The notes under the pieces were generated by a model, which did no database searches, was not told the origin of the DNA, and saw only the letters and a program-made list of their open reading frames with translations. Made by a program: the position numbers and the translations under genes. A stretch of DNA of 64,000 bases, taken from the NCBI GenBank assembly GCA_007748055.1, contig CP036279.1, positions 6,882,001 through 6,946,000 of the forward strand, written 5' to 3'. Positions within the stretch are counted from its first letter, which is position 1. Each line of letters begins with the position of its first letter. The DNA is from Kolteria novifilia (GTDB taxonomy: Bacteria > Planctomycetota > Planctomycetia > Kolteriales > Kolteriaceae). This document shows, in pieces, positions 44,424 to 54,395 of the stretch.

Positions 44424-46532
44424 GTGTCATCAGATAGCGCGAACTCGAACAACAACTGCATGGATCGTGCTCCGGACATCCCAGGCTTCCGCATCTTGAG
44501 ACCCATTGGCAGCGGCGGCATGGGCGACGTCTTCCTCGCAAAGCAGGATAGTCTGGGCCGCTCGGTCGCGATCAAGGTGCTTCGTCCGATCCAGGGGACC
44601 GACCTGGAGTCGCAGCAAACGCGTTTCCAGCGTGAGGCCCGCATCCTCGGTCAGCTCTCGCACCAGCATGTCGTCGCGGTCTTCGATCAGGGGATGGTCG
44701 ACGCCTCCCCCTACCTCGTCATGGAGTTCCTCGACGGCGGCAGTCTTCGCCGAAAGTTTCCCAAGGAGGGGCTTCTCCCCGTCTCGGAGTCGCGCCGGCT
44801 CCTGCGCGCGATCGCCGACGCCGTCATCTATCTTCATTCGCAACACATTCTCTATCGAGACCTCAAGCCCGAAAACATCCTGCTCGGCAGCGAAGGCGAG
44901 GTGAAACTCGGGGACTTCGGCATCGCCGTCTCGAAGGCCGAGATCGGGGAGCTGACCGGGACGTCGGTTCTCGGAACCGAGAGCTACCTCGCTCCCGAAC
45001 AACGCTATCACCTCCCGGTCGACGAACGGGCCGACCAATATTCCCTCGCCTTCGTCGCCTACGAGATGTTGACCGGGCGGCTTCCCTTGGGCGTGCTCAA
45101 GCCCCCCTCGGCGCGAAGCGTGCAGCTCACCGAGGATGTCGATCGCGTTCTCCTTCGCGGACTGCAGGAAGAACCAGAGGACCGTTTCGCGAGTGTCGAG
45201 GAGTTCGCCCGCGAACTTGACGCCGCGCTCGCGGCGATCCCCGAGCCGGCCTCGTCGCCCAATCCGACGTTTGGCAACTATGAAAACCCGGGAGCCGCCG
45301 ATACGGCCTCGAGTCCACAGAACCTGACCGATACGACTCGCTCCGACACCTCGACGGGAGAAGTTCTCGTTCCTCCTCGGTCGCGGTTTCAACGCATCTT
45401 GCCCTGGTTGGTCGCCGTGATCGCGATCGCGGTCGTCGCCGATGTCTTGCTGGAGTTGAGGCGCGAGAACTCGGTCGCTCCGCCGAACCCGGGCAACGAC
45501 GTGGCGAAGGTCGCCAAGAACAAGCCTCAGGCCAACGTCCCGGCGCCGGCGAACAAACCCGCGAACAAGCCCACGGCTCCATCTCCCGCGGCCAAGACAG
45601 CCCCACCCGAGGCGGAGAAACCGAAGGAAGGGAAGGCGCCCTACCATTTCACGCAGTATCGTTGGCGAAAGCATCTCGACATTCCGGTGGAAAAGAAAAA
45701 CTCGATCGGGATGACGATGATTCTCATCCCCCCCGGCGTCTTTCAGATGGGAAGCGAGGATTCGGACAAGGAACGACTGCTGAAAATGCTCCCGCCGATC
45801 GACGCCCAGCAACAGCAGAAGCGCGATCAGTACGTCGTCTCGGAGACCCCGAAGCACTCCGTGCGGATTAGCCAGCCCTTCTATCTCGGCGCTCACGAGG
45901 TGACGCGCGGCCAGTTTCGCCAGTTCGTCGAGCGGACCGGCTTCACAAGTGAAGCTCTATCCAAGGGAAAGAACACCGACGCGTTGACCCCGATGGCTTG
46001 GTGGGTGAAATCGAAACAACTGACCGACGACTGTCCCGCGACCAATGTGAACTGGCACGAAGCGCAAGCCTTCTGCGAGTGGCTCTCCAAGAAGGAGGGC
46101 AAGACGTACGCACTTCCGACCGAGGCGGAGTGGGAGTATGCCTGCCGAGCGAACTCGTCCGACGAGTTCTACTGGGGTAACAAGTGGCACGATTTCAAGG
46201 ACCATGCTTGGGTAGGTGACGTGAAAGGGACACTCAAACCAGTCGGCCTGCTTCAGCCGAATGCCTACGGGCTGTATGACATGATCGGCAATGCCTTTGA
46301 GTGGACCGCCGACCGCTACTCGCCAAACTACTACTCCAAGTCCCCGAACACTGACCCAAAAGGTCCATCATCCGGGGAGGAGCGTTCCGTTCGTGGTGGA
46401 GCGACCAACACTTTCATGTCCCGGACGCGACCCGCGTCCCGCTACAGCACCCCCCCTAGTGGGAGGTGGAACTTGCACGGATTCCGGGTCAAAGAGGTGA
46501 TTCCACGAGGCGATTCCAAAACGGAGCAGTAA
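44424..46532 (+). CDS. Ser/Thr kinase fused to FGE-like domain
   Basis: A 702-residue fusion. Kinase domain at about 20-290: GSGGMGDVF, Lys51 in VAIKVL, YRDLKPEN at 144-151 with D146 (Tyr replaces the His of HRD), DFG in LGDFGIAVSK. A Pro/Ala/Lys linker surrounds one membrane segment (about 326-346, WLVAVIAIAVVADVLLEL). The C-terminal FGE/SUMF1 fold (about 425-690) shows NSIGMTMILIPPGVFQMG, YALPTEAEWEYACRA and YDMIGNAFEWTADRY, but its end, RGGATNTFMSRTRPASRYS, lacks the catalytic cysteines. It is probably a transmembrane receptor kinase whose FGE-like domain binds a ligand. GTG 44424 follows GAGG; ATG 44460 is the alternative. Confidence 0.88.
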   Translation: MSSDSANSNNNCMDRAPDIPGFRILRPIGSGGMGDVFLAKQDSLGRSVAIKVLRPIQGTDLESQQTRFQREARILGQLSHQHVVAVFDQGMVDASPYLVMEFLDGGSLRRKFPKEGLLPVSESRRLLRAIADAVIYLHSQHILYRDLKPENILLGSEGEVKLGDFGIAVSKAEIGELTGTSVLGTESYLAPEQRYHLPVDERADQYSLAFVAYEMLTGRLPLGVLKPPSARSVQLTEDVDRVLLRGLQEEPEDRFASVEEFARELDAALAAIPEPASSPNPTFGNYENPGAADTASSPQNLTDTTRSDTSTGEVLVPPRSRFQRILPWLVAVIAIAVVADVLLELRRENSVAPPNPGNDVAKVAKNKPQANVPAPANKPANKPTAPSPAAKTAPPEAEKPKEGKAPYHFTQYRWRKHLDIPVEKKNSIGMTMILIPPGVFQMGSEDSDKERLLKMLPPIDAQQQQKRDQYVVSETPKHSVRISQPFYLGAHEVTRGQFRQFVERTGFTSEALSKGKNTDALTPMAWWVKSKQLTDDCPATNVNWHEAQAFCEWLSKKEGKTYALPTEAEWEYACRANSSDEFYWGNKWHDFKDHAWVGDVKGTLKPVGLLQPNAYGLYDMIGNAFEWTADRYSPNYYSKSPNTDPKGPSSGEERSVRGGATNTFMSRTRPASRYSTPPSGRWNLHGFRVKEVIPRGDSKTEQ

Positions 46533-46849
46533 GTTCATTCGTTGTCACACTGAAATCGTGTAGAGTAGGCAGGAGTAGGGGCCGGGAGAGTGCTGTTGCC
46601 GCATCCTCGTCCCTATCATGAACTGACGCACGACTGGAGAGAAGCGACGCGGGCATTTCTTCAGCGACGGAGCTGCCTAACTAGGGCTTTGGGCGCGATC
46701 GTCACCCTTGAGCAGCGCGGGGAGGATGTGGCGGACGTCCGCCCCCCTCGTCGAGGGAGCATGGCATCGCCGCCCCCCCCCCTACCCGTCGATCCGTGGT
46801 AGCCTCTTCTCGCGACGGATGACGACCCTTCCGAGCAAGCGTTGGCGAA
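46533..46849. other. gene-free spacer before the hybrid histidine kinase
   Basis: No gene, repeat or clear promoter seen in about 320 bp; a poly-C tract lies near 46768-46785. No good ribosome site precedes ATG 46850. Confidence 0.5.
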
Positions 46850-49612
46850 ATGGAGCAGTTGCAACAACATCAAGAAGTACTTCACGCCATCTTGCGCGAG
46901 ATGAACGATGGGATCTTCATCGTTGATCCCGTCGACTTGCGCATCCTGGAAGCCAACCCCATGGCGCAGCGCATGTCGGGTTGGCGCAAGCGTGAGTTGC
47001 GTCAACACGCCTTGACCGAACTGATCGAGCCCGAGTCACCAGCCCGAACCCATCGCCTCCTCCACGCGGCTCGAACAACCACCATCTTTCATTCCCGCGA
47101 AGGCTATCTCCTTCGCCGTGCCCACGACGAACCCCTTCTGGTCAACGTCAGCATCAGCCGGATCCACACCGATCCGTCACCCCTCTGCCTGGTCATCATT
47201 CGCGATGTCAGCGAACGCCGTCATCTTGAGTTGACGCTGCGCGACAAGGAACGCTTCATCAATCACGTGGCAAACGCCACGCCGTACATGATGTACGTCT
47301 TCGACACCATCGAACGGCGCAACATCTACGCGAACCAACAGTGCTGCACCTTCTTCGGCTACTCCCAAGAGGAGCTTCAAAGCTTCGGCTCGAGCTTCTT
47401 CGAGCGCGTCGTTCACCCCTACGACTACCCCTACGTCGAACAGTTGCTGGGCCGCCATCGCCACGCGCTCGACGACGAAGTGATCGAGGGAGAGTACCGC
47501 GTCCGTCACGCTTCGGGGTCTTGGCGCTGGATTCGGGCGCGCGACGTCGTCTTCGTTCGCGACGACGACGGCGCCCCGCGTCAGACCCTCGGAACCGCCG
47601 TTGACATCACCGACCAGAAAGAGGGGGAAGTCTCCCTCCTGCGCACGCAGTTCGCCGTCGATCACGCCGCCGACGCGATCTTCTGGACCGAGCAATCCGG
47701 TCGCTTGGCGTACGCGAACAACGCGGCCTGTTCCTCCCTGGGCTACAGCCGCCAAGAGCTCCTGTCGCTCCACATCGGCGATATCGATCCTTCCTTCGCC
47801 GGCGACGGCTGGCCACAGCACTGGGAAGCGATCAAACGCGATCCCGTTCACGTCTTCGAGTCGAGCTACCGCACCCGATCGGGCCAGCGGATTCCCGTCG
47901 AGGTCCAATCGAACTTCCTCGACTTCCGCGGCCAGCCACTTGTTTGTTCGTTCGTACGCGACATCTCCGATCGCCGCTGGGCGGAGCAGCAGCTTCGCAC
48001 CAGCCAAGAGCAGCTCACGCTCGCGCTCGATGCCTCCAACGTCGGCCTCTGGGACTGGAATCTCGAAACCGACCGCTTCTATTTCAGCGATCAGTGGTAC
48101 CGGATTCTCCAGTACGAGCCCGGCGAACTGCCGATGGAATACGGCACCTGGGAAAAGCTCGTCCACCCCGAGGATCTCCCCGCGGCGACCGAGACACTTC
48201 GGGAGAACCTCGAAGGGCGGGCCCCCGACTACAGCGTCGAGATTCGCATGAAGTCGAAGTCGGGTGCCTGGCAATGGATGCTGACCCGGGCGCGCGTGAT
48301 CGAGACCGACGAGGAGGGGCACGCGCGGCGCATCGCGGGGGTCCACCTTTCGATCGATTCGCTCAAACGCCACGAGGAGGCGCTGCGCCACGCGAAAGAA
48401 CAAGCCGAAGCCGCCAACCGGGCCAAAAGCGAGTTCCTCGCCAACATGAGCCACGAGATCCGAACCCCGATGACCGCGATTCTCGGCTTCGCCGATATCG
48501 TGCTACAGGAGGCCCGGATCGAGGGGGTCTCGCCAACGTGGCTCGATGCCCTCGACACGATCAAGCGAAACGGCGAGCACCTCGTCCAGATCATCAACGA
48601 CATCCTCGACCTCTCGAAGATCGAGGCGGGCCGGCTGAGCGTCGATCGTTCGGCGATCCCGCTGCGTCGCTTCATCGACGAAGTCGTCTCCATGATGAGG
48701 ATTCGGGCGGACACCAAGGGACTGCGACTCACCACCGAGTACCAGGGGGCCGTCCCCGCCGTCGTCGAGTCGGACGCCACCCGCTTGCGCCAAATCCTCA
48801 TCAACCTGCTCAGCAACGCGGTGAAGTTCACCGACGCCGGGTCGGTCGTCCTTCGCGTCTCGCTCACCGACAAGGAAATGATCCGCTTCGATGTCGCCGA
48901 CACCGGCATCGGCCTGACGCCACAGCAACAGGTCAGCATCTTCAGCCCCTTCTCGCAAGCCGATGCCTCGACAAGTCGGCGTTTCGGTGGGACGGGGCTC
49001 GGGCTGACAATCTGCCAGCGTCTGACGACCTTGCTCCAGGGCACGATCACTGTCGAGAGCAAACCTGGATCGGGGTCGACCTTTTCGGTCGAGATCCCCG
49101 CGGGTCGACTCGACGGCGTCCCGCTTCTCGAGGACTCACTCGCCGGAGGCCATGTCGCTGGCGGGCATCTTGCCGACGAACAGAAGAAGCCCATCTCCTA
49201 CCGGATCTTGCTGGCGGAAGATGGCCCCGACAACCGGCGGCTCATCTCCTTCCACCTCCGCAAGGCCGGAGCCAAGGTGATCCTTGCCCACGATGGACAG
49301 GCGGCGGTCGAGGCATCGCTCGCGGCTCGCGCGGCCGGCGAGCCGTTCGACGTCATCCTCATGGACATGCAAATGCCCATCCTCGACGGCTATCAGGCGA
49401 CCCGCGTCCTCCGCGCCAACGGCATTCGCGAGCCGATCATCGCACTCACGGCTCACGCCATGGCCGGCGATCGGGAGAAGTGCGAGAACGCCGGCTGCGA
49501 TGACTACTTGAGCAAGCCGATCGATCATCGCGAACTCTCTCGCGTCATCAAGCAACACTACCGGCGCTACCACGGGGGGCCCAACTGCTCCGGTTCGCCA
49601 CCGGTAACCTGA
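46850..49612 (+). CDS. multi-PAS hybrid sensor histidine kinase
   Basis: A 920-residue soluble sensor. Four PAS/PAC modules occupy about residues 5-125, 130-255, 260-385 and 390-515 (for example ILREMNDGIFIVDPVDLRIL). The dimerisation/phosphorylation domain has H535 in NMSHEIRTPM; the ATP-binding domain has N, G1 and G2 boxes (LSNAVKFTDAG, FDVADTGIGL, FGGTGLGLTI). A C-terminal receiver has D839 in ILMDMQMPILDG. No membrane segments are seen, so the PAS domains probably sense cytoplasmic redox, light or small molecules. No response regulator gene adjoins. ATG 46850 is the most upstream start but has a poor ribosome site. Confidence 0.92.
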   Translation: MEQLQQHQEVLHAILREMNDGIFIVDPVDLRILEANPMAQRMSGWRKRELRQHALTELIEPESPARTHRLLHAARTTTIFHSREGYLLRRAHDEPLLVNVSISRIHTDPSPLCLVIIRDVSERRHLELTLRDKERFINHVANATPYMMYVFDTIERRNIYANQQCCTFFGYSQEELQSFGSSFFERVVHPYDYPYVEQLLGRHRHALDDEVIEGEYRVRHASGSWRWIRARDVVFVRDDDGAPRQTLGTAVDITDQKEGEVSLLRTQFAVDHAADAIFWTEQSGRLAYANNAACSSLGYSRQELLSLHIGDIDPSFAGDGWPQHWEAIKRDPVHVFESSYRTRSGQRIPVEVQSNFLDFRGQPLVCSFVRDISDRRWAEQQLRTSQEQLTLALDASNVGLWDWNLETDRFYFSDQWYRILQYEPGELPMEYGTWEKLVHPEDLPAATETLRENLEGRAPDYSVEIRMKSKSGAWQWMLTRARVIETDEEGHARRIAGVHLSIDSLKRHEEALRHAKEQAEAANRAKSEFLANMSHEIRTPMTAILGFADIVLQEARIEGVSPTWLDALDTIKRNGEHLVQIINDILDLSKIEAGRLSVDRSAIPLRRFIDEVVSMMRIRADTKGLRLTTEYQGAVPAVVESDATRLRQILINLLSNAVKFTDAGSVVLRVSLTDKEMIRFDVADTGIGLTPQQQVSIFSPFSQADASTSRRFGGTGLGLTICQRLTTLLQGTITVESKPGSGSTFSVEIPAGRLDGVPLLEDSLAGGHVAGGHLADEQKKPISYRILLAEDGPDNRRLISFHLRKAGAKVILAHDGQAAVEASLAARAAGEPFDVILMDMQMPILDGYQATRVLRANGIREPIIALTAHAMAGDREKCENAGCDDYLSKPIDHRELSRVIKQHYRRYHGGPNCSGSPPVT

Positions 49613-49750
49613 CCTGCCCACCACCAACAGATCTCCCCCCATCCCTCCAGCCTTGGCGAGCAACTCGATACAACACGGGGATGGACCGGCCGCTCGACCG
49701 CTCGCGGCGCGTGTCCGAGGAATCTCAATCGAGGGGGGGAAGGGAACACC

Positions 49751-50200
49751 GTGTCGCTGAGCATCATGAGACGGGTCAAGTTCTGTGCCGGCCATCGCCT
49801 GGTCGGGCACGAGGGCAAGTGCGCCCACCTGCACGGCCACAACTACGTCGCCGAGTTCTATGTCACCGGAGATGGCGTCGACAGTGTCGGACGGGTCATC
49901 GACTTCAGCGTCCTCAAGACGACCCTCAAGGGATGGATCGACGAACACTGGGATCACGGGTTCGTGGTCTACGAGAAGGACGACAACGCCATCGACCTCC
50001 TCGAACAAGCGATCCCCAGACGCTTCTACACACTTCCCTACAACCCAACCTCCGAGAACCTGGCGCGTTACCTCCTTGACGAGGTCTGCCCGAAGCTGCT
50101 GCAGCCGCTGGGGGTCATCTGCGATCGAGTCGTTATTTGGGAGTCGGATGAGTCGTGCGCGGCGGCATGTCGCGAGGTTGGCGCCAAGCGAGGGAAGTAG
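49751..50200 (+). CDS. queD: 6-carboxytetrahydropterin synthase family (QueD-like)
   Basis: A 149-residue PTPS-fold enzyme, likely making 6-carboxy-5,6,7,8-tetrahydropterin for queuosine or other 7-deazapurines. Zinc ligands H15, H28 and H30 lie in CAGHRL and HLHGHNY; the catalytic Cys is C24 in GKCAHLHGH. DFSVLK, DHGF and PTSENLARYL complete the family pattern, and the Glu of VIWESDES anchors the pterin. GTG 49751 is preceded by GGAAGGG. No other que gene is next to it, so a role in another pterin pathway remains possible. Confidence 0.88.
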   Translation: MSLSIMRRVKFCAGHRLVGHEGKCAHLHGHNYVAEFYVTGDGVDSVGRVIDFSVLKTTLKGWIDEHWDHGFVVYEKDDNAIDLLEQAIPRRFYTLPYNPTSENLARYLLDEVCPKLLQPLGVICDRVVIWESDESCAAACREVGAKRGK

Positions 50201-50490
50201 CGAAAGCGCCCAGAACTCCGTCATCCCGAAGGATAGATCCAGCGTGGGACATGCCGCGAGGGGATCCAAGGCGTCGTCGATGTCGGAGAAATAAGGGTAC
50301 CACCGGCCGATCGTCAGCCGGTGAGGACAGACAGATCTTCTGTCGCCCCGATCTCCGCCAGTTGACGGAAGATCGGAGCCACCACGAGAAGGGATGTCGT
50401 TCAAGCGCGAACATCGCGGTTCGGATTTCACGGACCGCGAAGACTCCACCACGGTCCAGCACCGGAAACCGCGAAGGATAGTCTCCCGTT

Positions 50491-50757
50491 CTAGACGGTG
50501 ATTTCCTTTACCTCGAACGGCTTGCGAACGACGGGCTTCTCGACGAGGCCCATACGAATCGCCTGCGTGCTGACCGTCATGCGGACCACGCGGCCATCGA
50601 CCACGGCGCGGACGCGCTGCAAGTTCGGCTTGAACTTCCGACGGGTGATGCCGGTCGTCTTGCGTCCGACACCGCCAAGGTACTTGGCCTTACCACGACG
50701 GGAGACACGATTGCCGACACTGGCTCGCTTACCGGTCAGTTGGCATCGACGCGACAT
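50491..50757 (-). CDS. rpmB: 50S ribosomal protein L28
   Basis: An 88-residue ribosomal protein of the large subunit. The N-terminus MSRRCQLTGKRASVGNRVSR and the central RKFKPNLQRVRA are characteristic. Only one cysteine of the zinc-binding pairs is present, so this is a zinc-independent form. AAGGAG stands nine bases before ATG 50757; the frame runs on to 50946 without family similarity. The gene stands alone. Confidence 0.95.
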   Translation of the reverse strand: MSRRCQLTGKRASVGNRVSRRGKAKYLGGVGRKTTGITRRKFKPNLQRVRAVVDGRVVRMTVSTQAIRMGLVEKPVVRKPFEVKEITV

Positions 50758-51187
50758 GGCGACGACTCCTTCTCTTTCTCTAACGAATCGTTTTGGGGAT
50801 CGCCGCGGCGGGCTCCCAATCAAGCGTTCCGCGTTGATCGAACCTCGACCTGCGGCAAGACGCGAATGGCTCCCGGCGCGGAAGCTGCGCAATCTCACTC
50901 GCGAGCCTATCAGTCTATCAAAAGGCCCCCTACCCGGCAATGGCACGTCGAAGGGCCAAATCGCTCGGCTAAACCACCGACGCCAAGGGTGGCTCCTTCC
51001 CCAAGTTCACCGCGTAAACTCCTGTCGGCTTCTTGGTTGCGAGCACGGACCGCCATCGATTATAACCCGTAGGCGACACTGAGCCGGATGGCCGAGCGTG
51101 GCGGGACGAACCCCGTTCGATCCGCGTGGACGGCGCATGCGGCGACGTGTTTCCAGCATCTGATCGGAGATTTTAGGGGGAATGGGT
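50758..51187. other. divergent spacer between rpmB and sulfatase 1
   Basis: No gene is supported in about 430 bp. TATAAT on the minus strand at 51059-51064 could be a distant rpmB promoter element, but no -35 partner is clear. AGGGGGA at 51175-51181 is the ribosome site of the sulfatase gene. Confidence 0.45.
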
Positions 51188-52750
51188 GTGAACCGAATCT
51201 GTTTCTGTCTCGCAAGCTTTCTGAGCCTGGGGGTTGTCGCTCCCTTGGCGGCCGCCGAAGCCGTCAAGCCCCCGAACATCATCTTCATGTTCGCCGATGA
51301 CCACGCCTACCAAGCCATTGGCGCCTACGGCTCGAAGATCAACGAAACGCCCAACATCGACCGCTTGGCTCGGGAAGGGATGCTCTTCCTGAACTGCTTC
51401 GTGACCAACTCGATTTGCGGCCCCTCGCGGGCGGTCATTCAGACCGGCAAGTACAGCCATCTCAACGGCTTTGTTCGCAACGGCAACTACTTCGACAACA
51501 AACAGCAGACCTTCCCCAAGCTGCTTCAGAAGGCCGGCTACCAAACCGCCGTCATCGGCAAATGGCACCTCGCGTCCGATCCCGCTGGCTTCGATTGGTA
51601 CGAAGTCCTCATCGGCCAGGGCCCTTACTACAACCCGCCGATGAAGACCAACGGCGAGGTCGTCAAGCACACCGGCTACACCACCGAAATCATCACCGAG
51701 CAGACGCTCGCGTGGCTCAAGGACAAACGCGATCCCAACAAGCCTTTCATGCTGATGATGCAGCACAAGGCTCCGCACCGGCAATGGGATCCGGGCCCCA
51801 AGTACCTCAACAAGTACGACGACAAGAAGATTCCCGAGCCCGAGACGCTCTTCGACGATTACGCCAACCGAGGCACTCCCGCGAAAACCCAGGACATGTC
51901 GATCGCCAAGACCATGACCGAGCGCGATCTCAAGCTCGTCCCGCCCAAGAACCTCACGCCGGAACAACTCGAGGTCTGGAACAAGGCCTACGACGAGAAG
52001 AACAAAGCCTTCAAGGAGGCCAACCTCGAAGGGGACGAGCTCGTCCGCTGGAAGTATCAGCGCTACATCAAGGACTACCTGCGCTGTATCTCTTCGGTCG
52101 ACGATAGCGTCGGCGCCGTGCTCGACTATCTCGATAAGTCGGGACTCGCCGACAACACCATCGTCATCTACTCCTCCGACCAGGGCTTCTACCTGGGCGA
52201 GCACGGCTGGTTCGACAAGCGCTGGATCTACGAGGAATCGCTCCGGACGCCGTTGCTGGTTCGTTGGCCCGGCGTCGTCAAGGCGGGAAGCGTCAACACC
52301 GACATCGTCTCCAACCTCGACTTCGCGGAGACCTTCCTCGACATCGCCGGCGTCAAGGTTCCCAAGGACATGCAAGGTCGTAGCTTGCTGCCGCTGCTCG
52401 AGGGCAAGACACCCGAGGACTGGCGCAAGAGCTTCTACTACCACTACTACGAGTATCCCGCCGTCCACAGCGTTCATCGCCACTACGGCGTCGTGACCGA
52501 TCGCTACAAGTTGATCTACTTCTACCAAATCGGCGAGTGGGAACTCTACGACTTGGAGAAGGATCCCAACGAACTGCGCAACGTCTACGGCGAGAAGGAA
52601 TACGAAAGTGTCGTCGCCAATCTGAAGAAGGAGCTCACTCGCCTGCGCGAGGAACTCAAGGTCCCCGAGGAAGATCCCGAAGGGGTAAGGCGGCCTCGTC
52701 CCAATAGGCAGCAGAACAAGGCAAAAAAAGCGAACAAGCCCGCCGCGTGA
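51188..52750 (+). CDS. secreted Cys-type sulfatase 1
   Basis: A 520-residue arylsulfatase-family enzyme exported by a signal peptide ([20 protein letters not shown]). It opens with [20 protein letters not shown], the metal-binding start of the fold. The modification site is CGPSR at 77-81, a good C-x-P-S-R match, so C77 should become formylglycine. GKWHLA and a late [12 protein letters not shown] segment supply further active-site residues. The C-terminus is Lys/Arg-rich. It probably removes sulfate from a polysaccharide in the periplasm. GTG 51188 is chosen because AGGGGGA is six bases upstream; ATG 51182 abuts that site. Confidence 0.93.
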   Translation: MNRICFCLASFLSLGVVAPLAAAEAVKPPNIIFMFADDHAYQAIGAYGSKINETPNIDRLAREGMLFLNCFVTNSICGPSRAVIQTGKYSHLNGFVRNGNYFDNKQQTFPKLLQKAGYQTAVIGKWHLASDPAGFDWYEVLIGQGPYYNPPMKTNGEVVKHTGYTTEIITEQTLAWLKDKRDPNKPFMLMMQHKAPHRQWDPGPKYLNKYDDKKIPEPETLFDDYANRGTPAKTQDMSIAKTMTERDLKLVPPKNLTPEQLEVWNKAYDEKNKAFKEANLEGDELVRWKYQRYIKDYLRCISSVDDSVGAVLDYLDKSGLADNTIVIYSSDQGFYLGEHGWFDKRWIYEESLRTPLLVRWPGVVKAGSVNTDIVSNLDFAETFLDIAGVKVPKDMQGRSLLPLLEGKTPEDWRKSFYYHYYEYPAVHSVHRHYGVVTDRYKLIYFYQIGEWELYDLEKDPNELRNVYGEKEYESVVANLKKELTRLREELKVPEEDPEGVRRPRPNRQQNKAKKANKPAA

Positions 52751-52861
52751 CGCTGGACCAGCCTGCCATGCCGTCGCGCGCCACGAGCTTTCTGTCGGAA
52801 AGCACCGCGACCCGTTAAGAGTGGAGCGGTTGCCGAAAGACGTCCGCGTGTCTTCGGATGC

Positions 52862-52884
52862 CACTGGCTGCTTGTCAGCCAGTG
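52862..52884. repeat. 23-bp hairpin ahead of sulfatase 2
   Basis: Perfect 9-bp arms CACTGGCTG and CAGCCAGTG around CTTGT, 123 bp before the sulfatase 2 start. An identical hairpin is at 54588-54610 before sulfatase 3. It could be a REP-type repeat or a leader structure. Confidence 0.85.
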
Positions 52885-53006
52885 CGAGAATCATTCGCTC
52901 TTCCCGAGCACGCCGCGTCGGCCCCATGCCATCTTCACGGCGTTCCCCCTCCGCGAGGGAACGCCTCTCGCGACCAACGTTACTCGCCCTGGGAGCCTTC
53001 TCCACC

Positions 53007-54395
53007 ATGCCTCACGCACGGCCTCTGCTGCTGCTCGTCGCGATCTTCGTTCCGTGTTCGCTGGCGAGCAACGCCCACGCGGAGAACCAGCCACCGAACA
53101 TCGTCTTTCTGCTCGCCGACGATCAACGTGCCGACTCCCTCGGCTGCATGGGCAACTCGGAGGTACAGACTCCGAACATCGATCGCTTGGCGGCCCGCGG
53201 CGTCACCTTCACCGACGCCTTCGTGACGACCGCCATCTGCATGACCAACCGAGCCTGTATCCTGACCGGCCAGTACGCCTCCCGCCACGGCATCTGGGAC
53301 TTCAGCAAACAGCTCGCTCCGACTCAATTGGCGAACTCCTACCCCGGTGTCCTCCGCAAAGCCGGCTACCGGACCGGCTTCATCGGCAAGTGGGGCGTCG
53401 GCAAACCACCCGAAGATCTCTTCGACTACAACAAGGGCTTTCCCGGCCAGGGCAAGTACCTATTCAAAAAGGACGGCAAGACGAGACACTTGACCTCGGT
53501 CATGGGTGATCAAGCCATCGAGTTCCTCGGCGGATGCGAGAAAGGCCAACCCTTCTGTCTGTCGGTCAGTTTCAAGGCGCCCCACGTTCAGGACACGCGT
53601 GACGTCCATGCGCAACCCTTCCCCCACGATCCCGCGCTGAAGGACCTCTACGCCGACCAGGAGATGCCGGTTCCCGCGTTGGCCGCGCCCAAGCACTTCG
53701 CCACCCTGCCGACCTTCTTGCAGAACTCCGAGGCACGGGCGCGATGGGCGGTTCGCTTCTGGGGCCCGGCTCGCTTTCAGGATTCGGTCAAGTCGTACCA
53801 CCGGCTCATCGCGGGGATCGATCGGGTTGTCGGCCGCATCGTCAAACAGCTCGAGGAGATGGGAGCGGCCGAGAACACCGTGGTCATCTACACCTCCGAC
53901 CACGGCTTCTACCTCGGCGAGTACGGACTCGCGGGCAAATGGTTCCCCCACGACTTGTCGATCCACATTCCCCTGATCATCGCCGACCCCAGACTCGAAA
54001 GGACGCACGGCACCAAGCGCGACGAATTGGTCCTCAGCATCGACTTGGCCCCGACAATGATCCAGCTCGCGGGGCGACAAGTACCCGACGTGGTGCAGGG
54101 GAAAAGCTTGCTCCCTCTGCTCGCGAGCGACTCCGATCCCAACTGGCGGTCCGACTTCTACTACGAACACCTCTTCGAACATCGCCTCATCCCCAAGAGC
54201 GAGGCGGTCCGCGACGAACGTTGGAAGTACATGCTCTATCCAGAACAAGAGCGAGACAACGAGGCACTCTACGACCTCGAGAACGATCCCGGAGAGACTC
54301 GGAACTTGATCGATGACTCAACCAAGCAAGCGGAACTCGAGCGTCTTCGCCAACGTCTCGACGAGTTTCGGTCTCAAGTGCGTTCAGAGCCCTAA
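53007..54395 (+). CDS. secreted sulfatase 2 with variant site CMTNR
   Basis: A 462-residue sulfatase-family protein with signal peptide MPHARPLLLLVAIFVPCSLA. NIVFLLADDQRADSLGCMG opens the fold and binds metal; TSDHGFYLGEYGLAGKWFPH is the conserved late segment. The modification site reads C78-M-T-N-R82, with Thr and Asn in place of the usual Pro and Ser of C-x-P-S-R. Cys and Arg are kept, so formylglycine may still form, but the match is weaker. GGGAG precedes ATG 53007; the frame extends to 52821 through a hairpin repeat. The TAA stop directly abuts the MITE-like element at 54396. Confidence 0.92.
   Translation: MPHARPLLLLVAIFVPCSLASNAHAENQPPNIVFLLADDQRADSLGCMGNSEVQTPNIDRLAARGVTFTDAFVTTAICMTNRACILTGQYASRHGIWDFSKQLAPTQLANSYPGVLRKAGYRTGFIGKWGVGKPPEDLFDYNKGFPGQGKYLFKKDGKTRHLTSVMGDQAIEFLGGCEKGQPFCLSVSFKAPHVQDTRDVHAQPFPHDPALKDLYADQEMPVPALAAPKHFATLPTFLQNSEARARWAVRFWGPARFQDSVKSYHRLIAGIDRVVGRIVKQLEEMGAAENTVVIYTSDHGFYLGEYGLAGKWFPHDLSIHIPLIIADPRLERTHGTKRDELVLSIDLAPTMIQLAGRQVPDVVQGKSLLPLLASDSDPNWRSDFYYEHLFEHRLIPKSEAVRDERWKYMLYPEQERDNEALYDLENDPGETRNLIDDSTKQAELERLRQRLDEFRSQVRSEP

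Noticed and set aside
50201-50490. Possible gene between queD and rpmB
   Set aside because: Frames here are short, lack ribosome sites and have no recognisable sequence.
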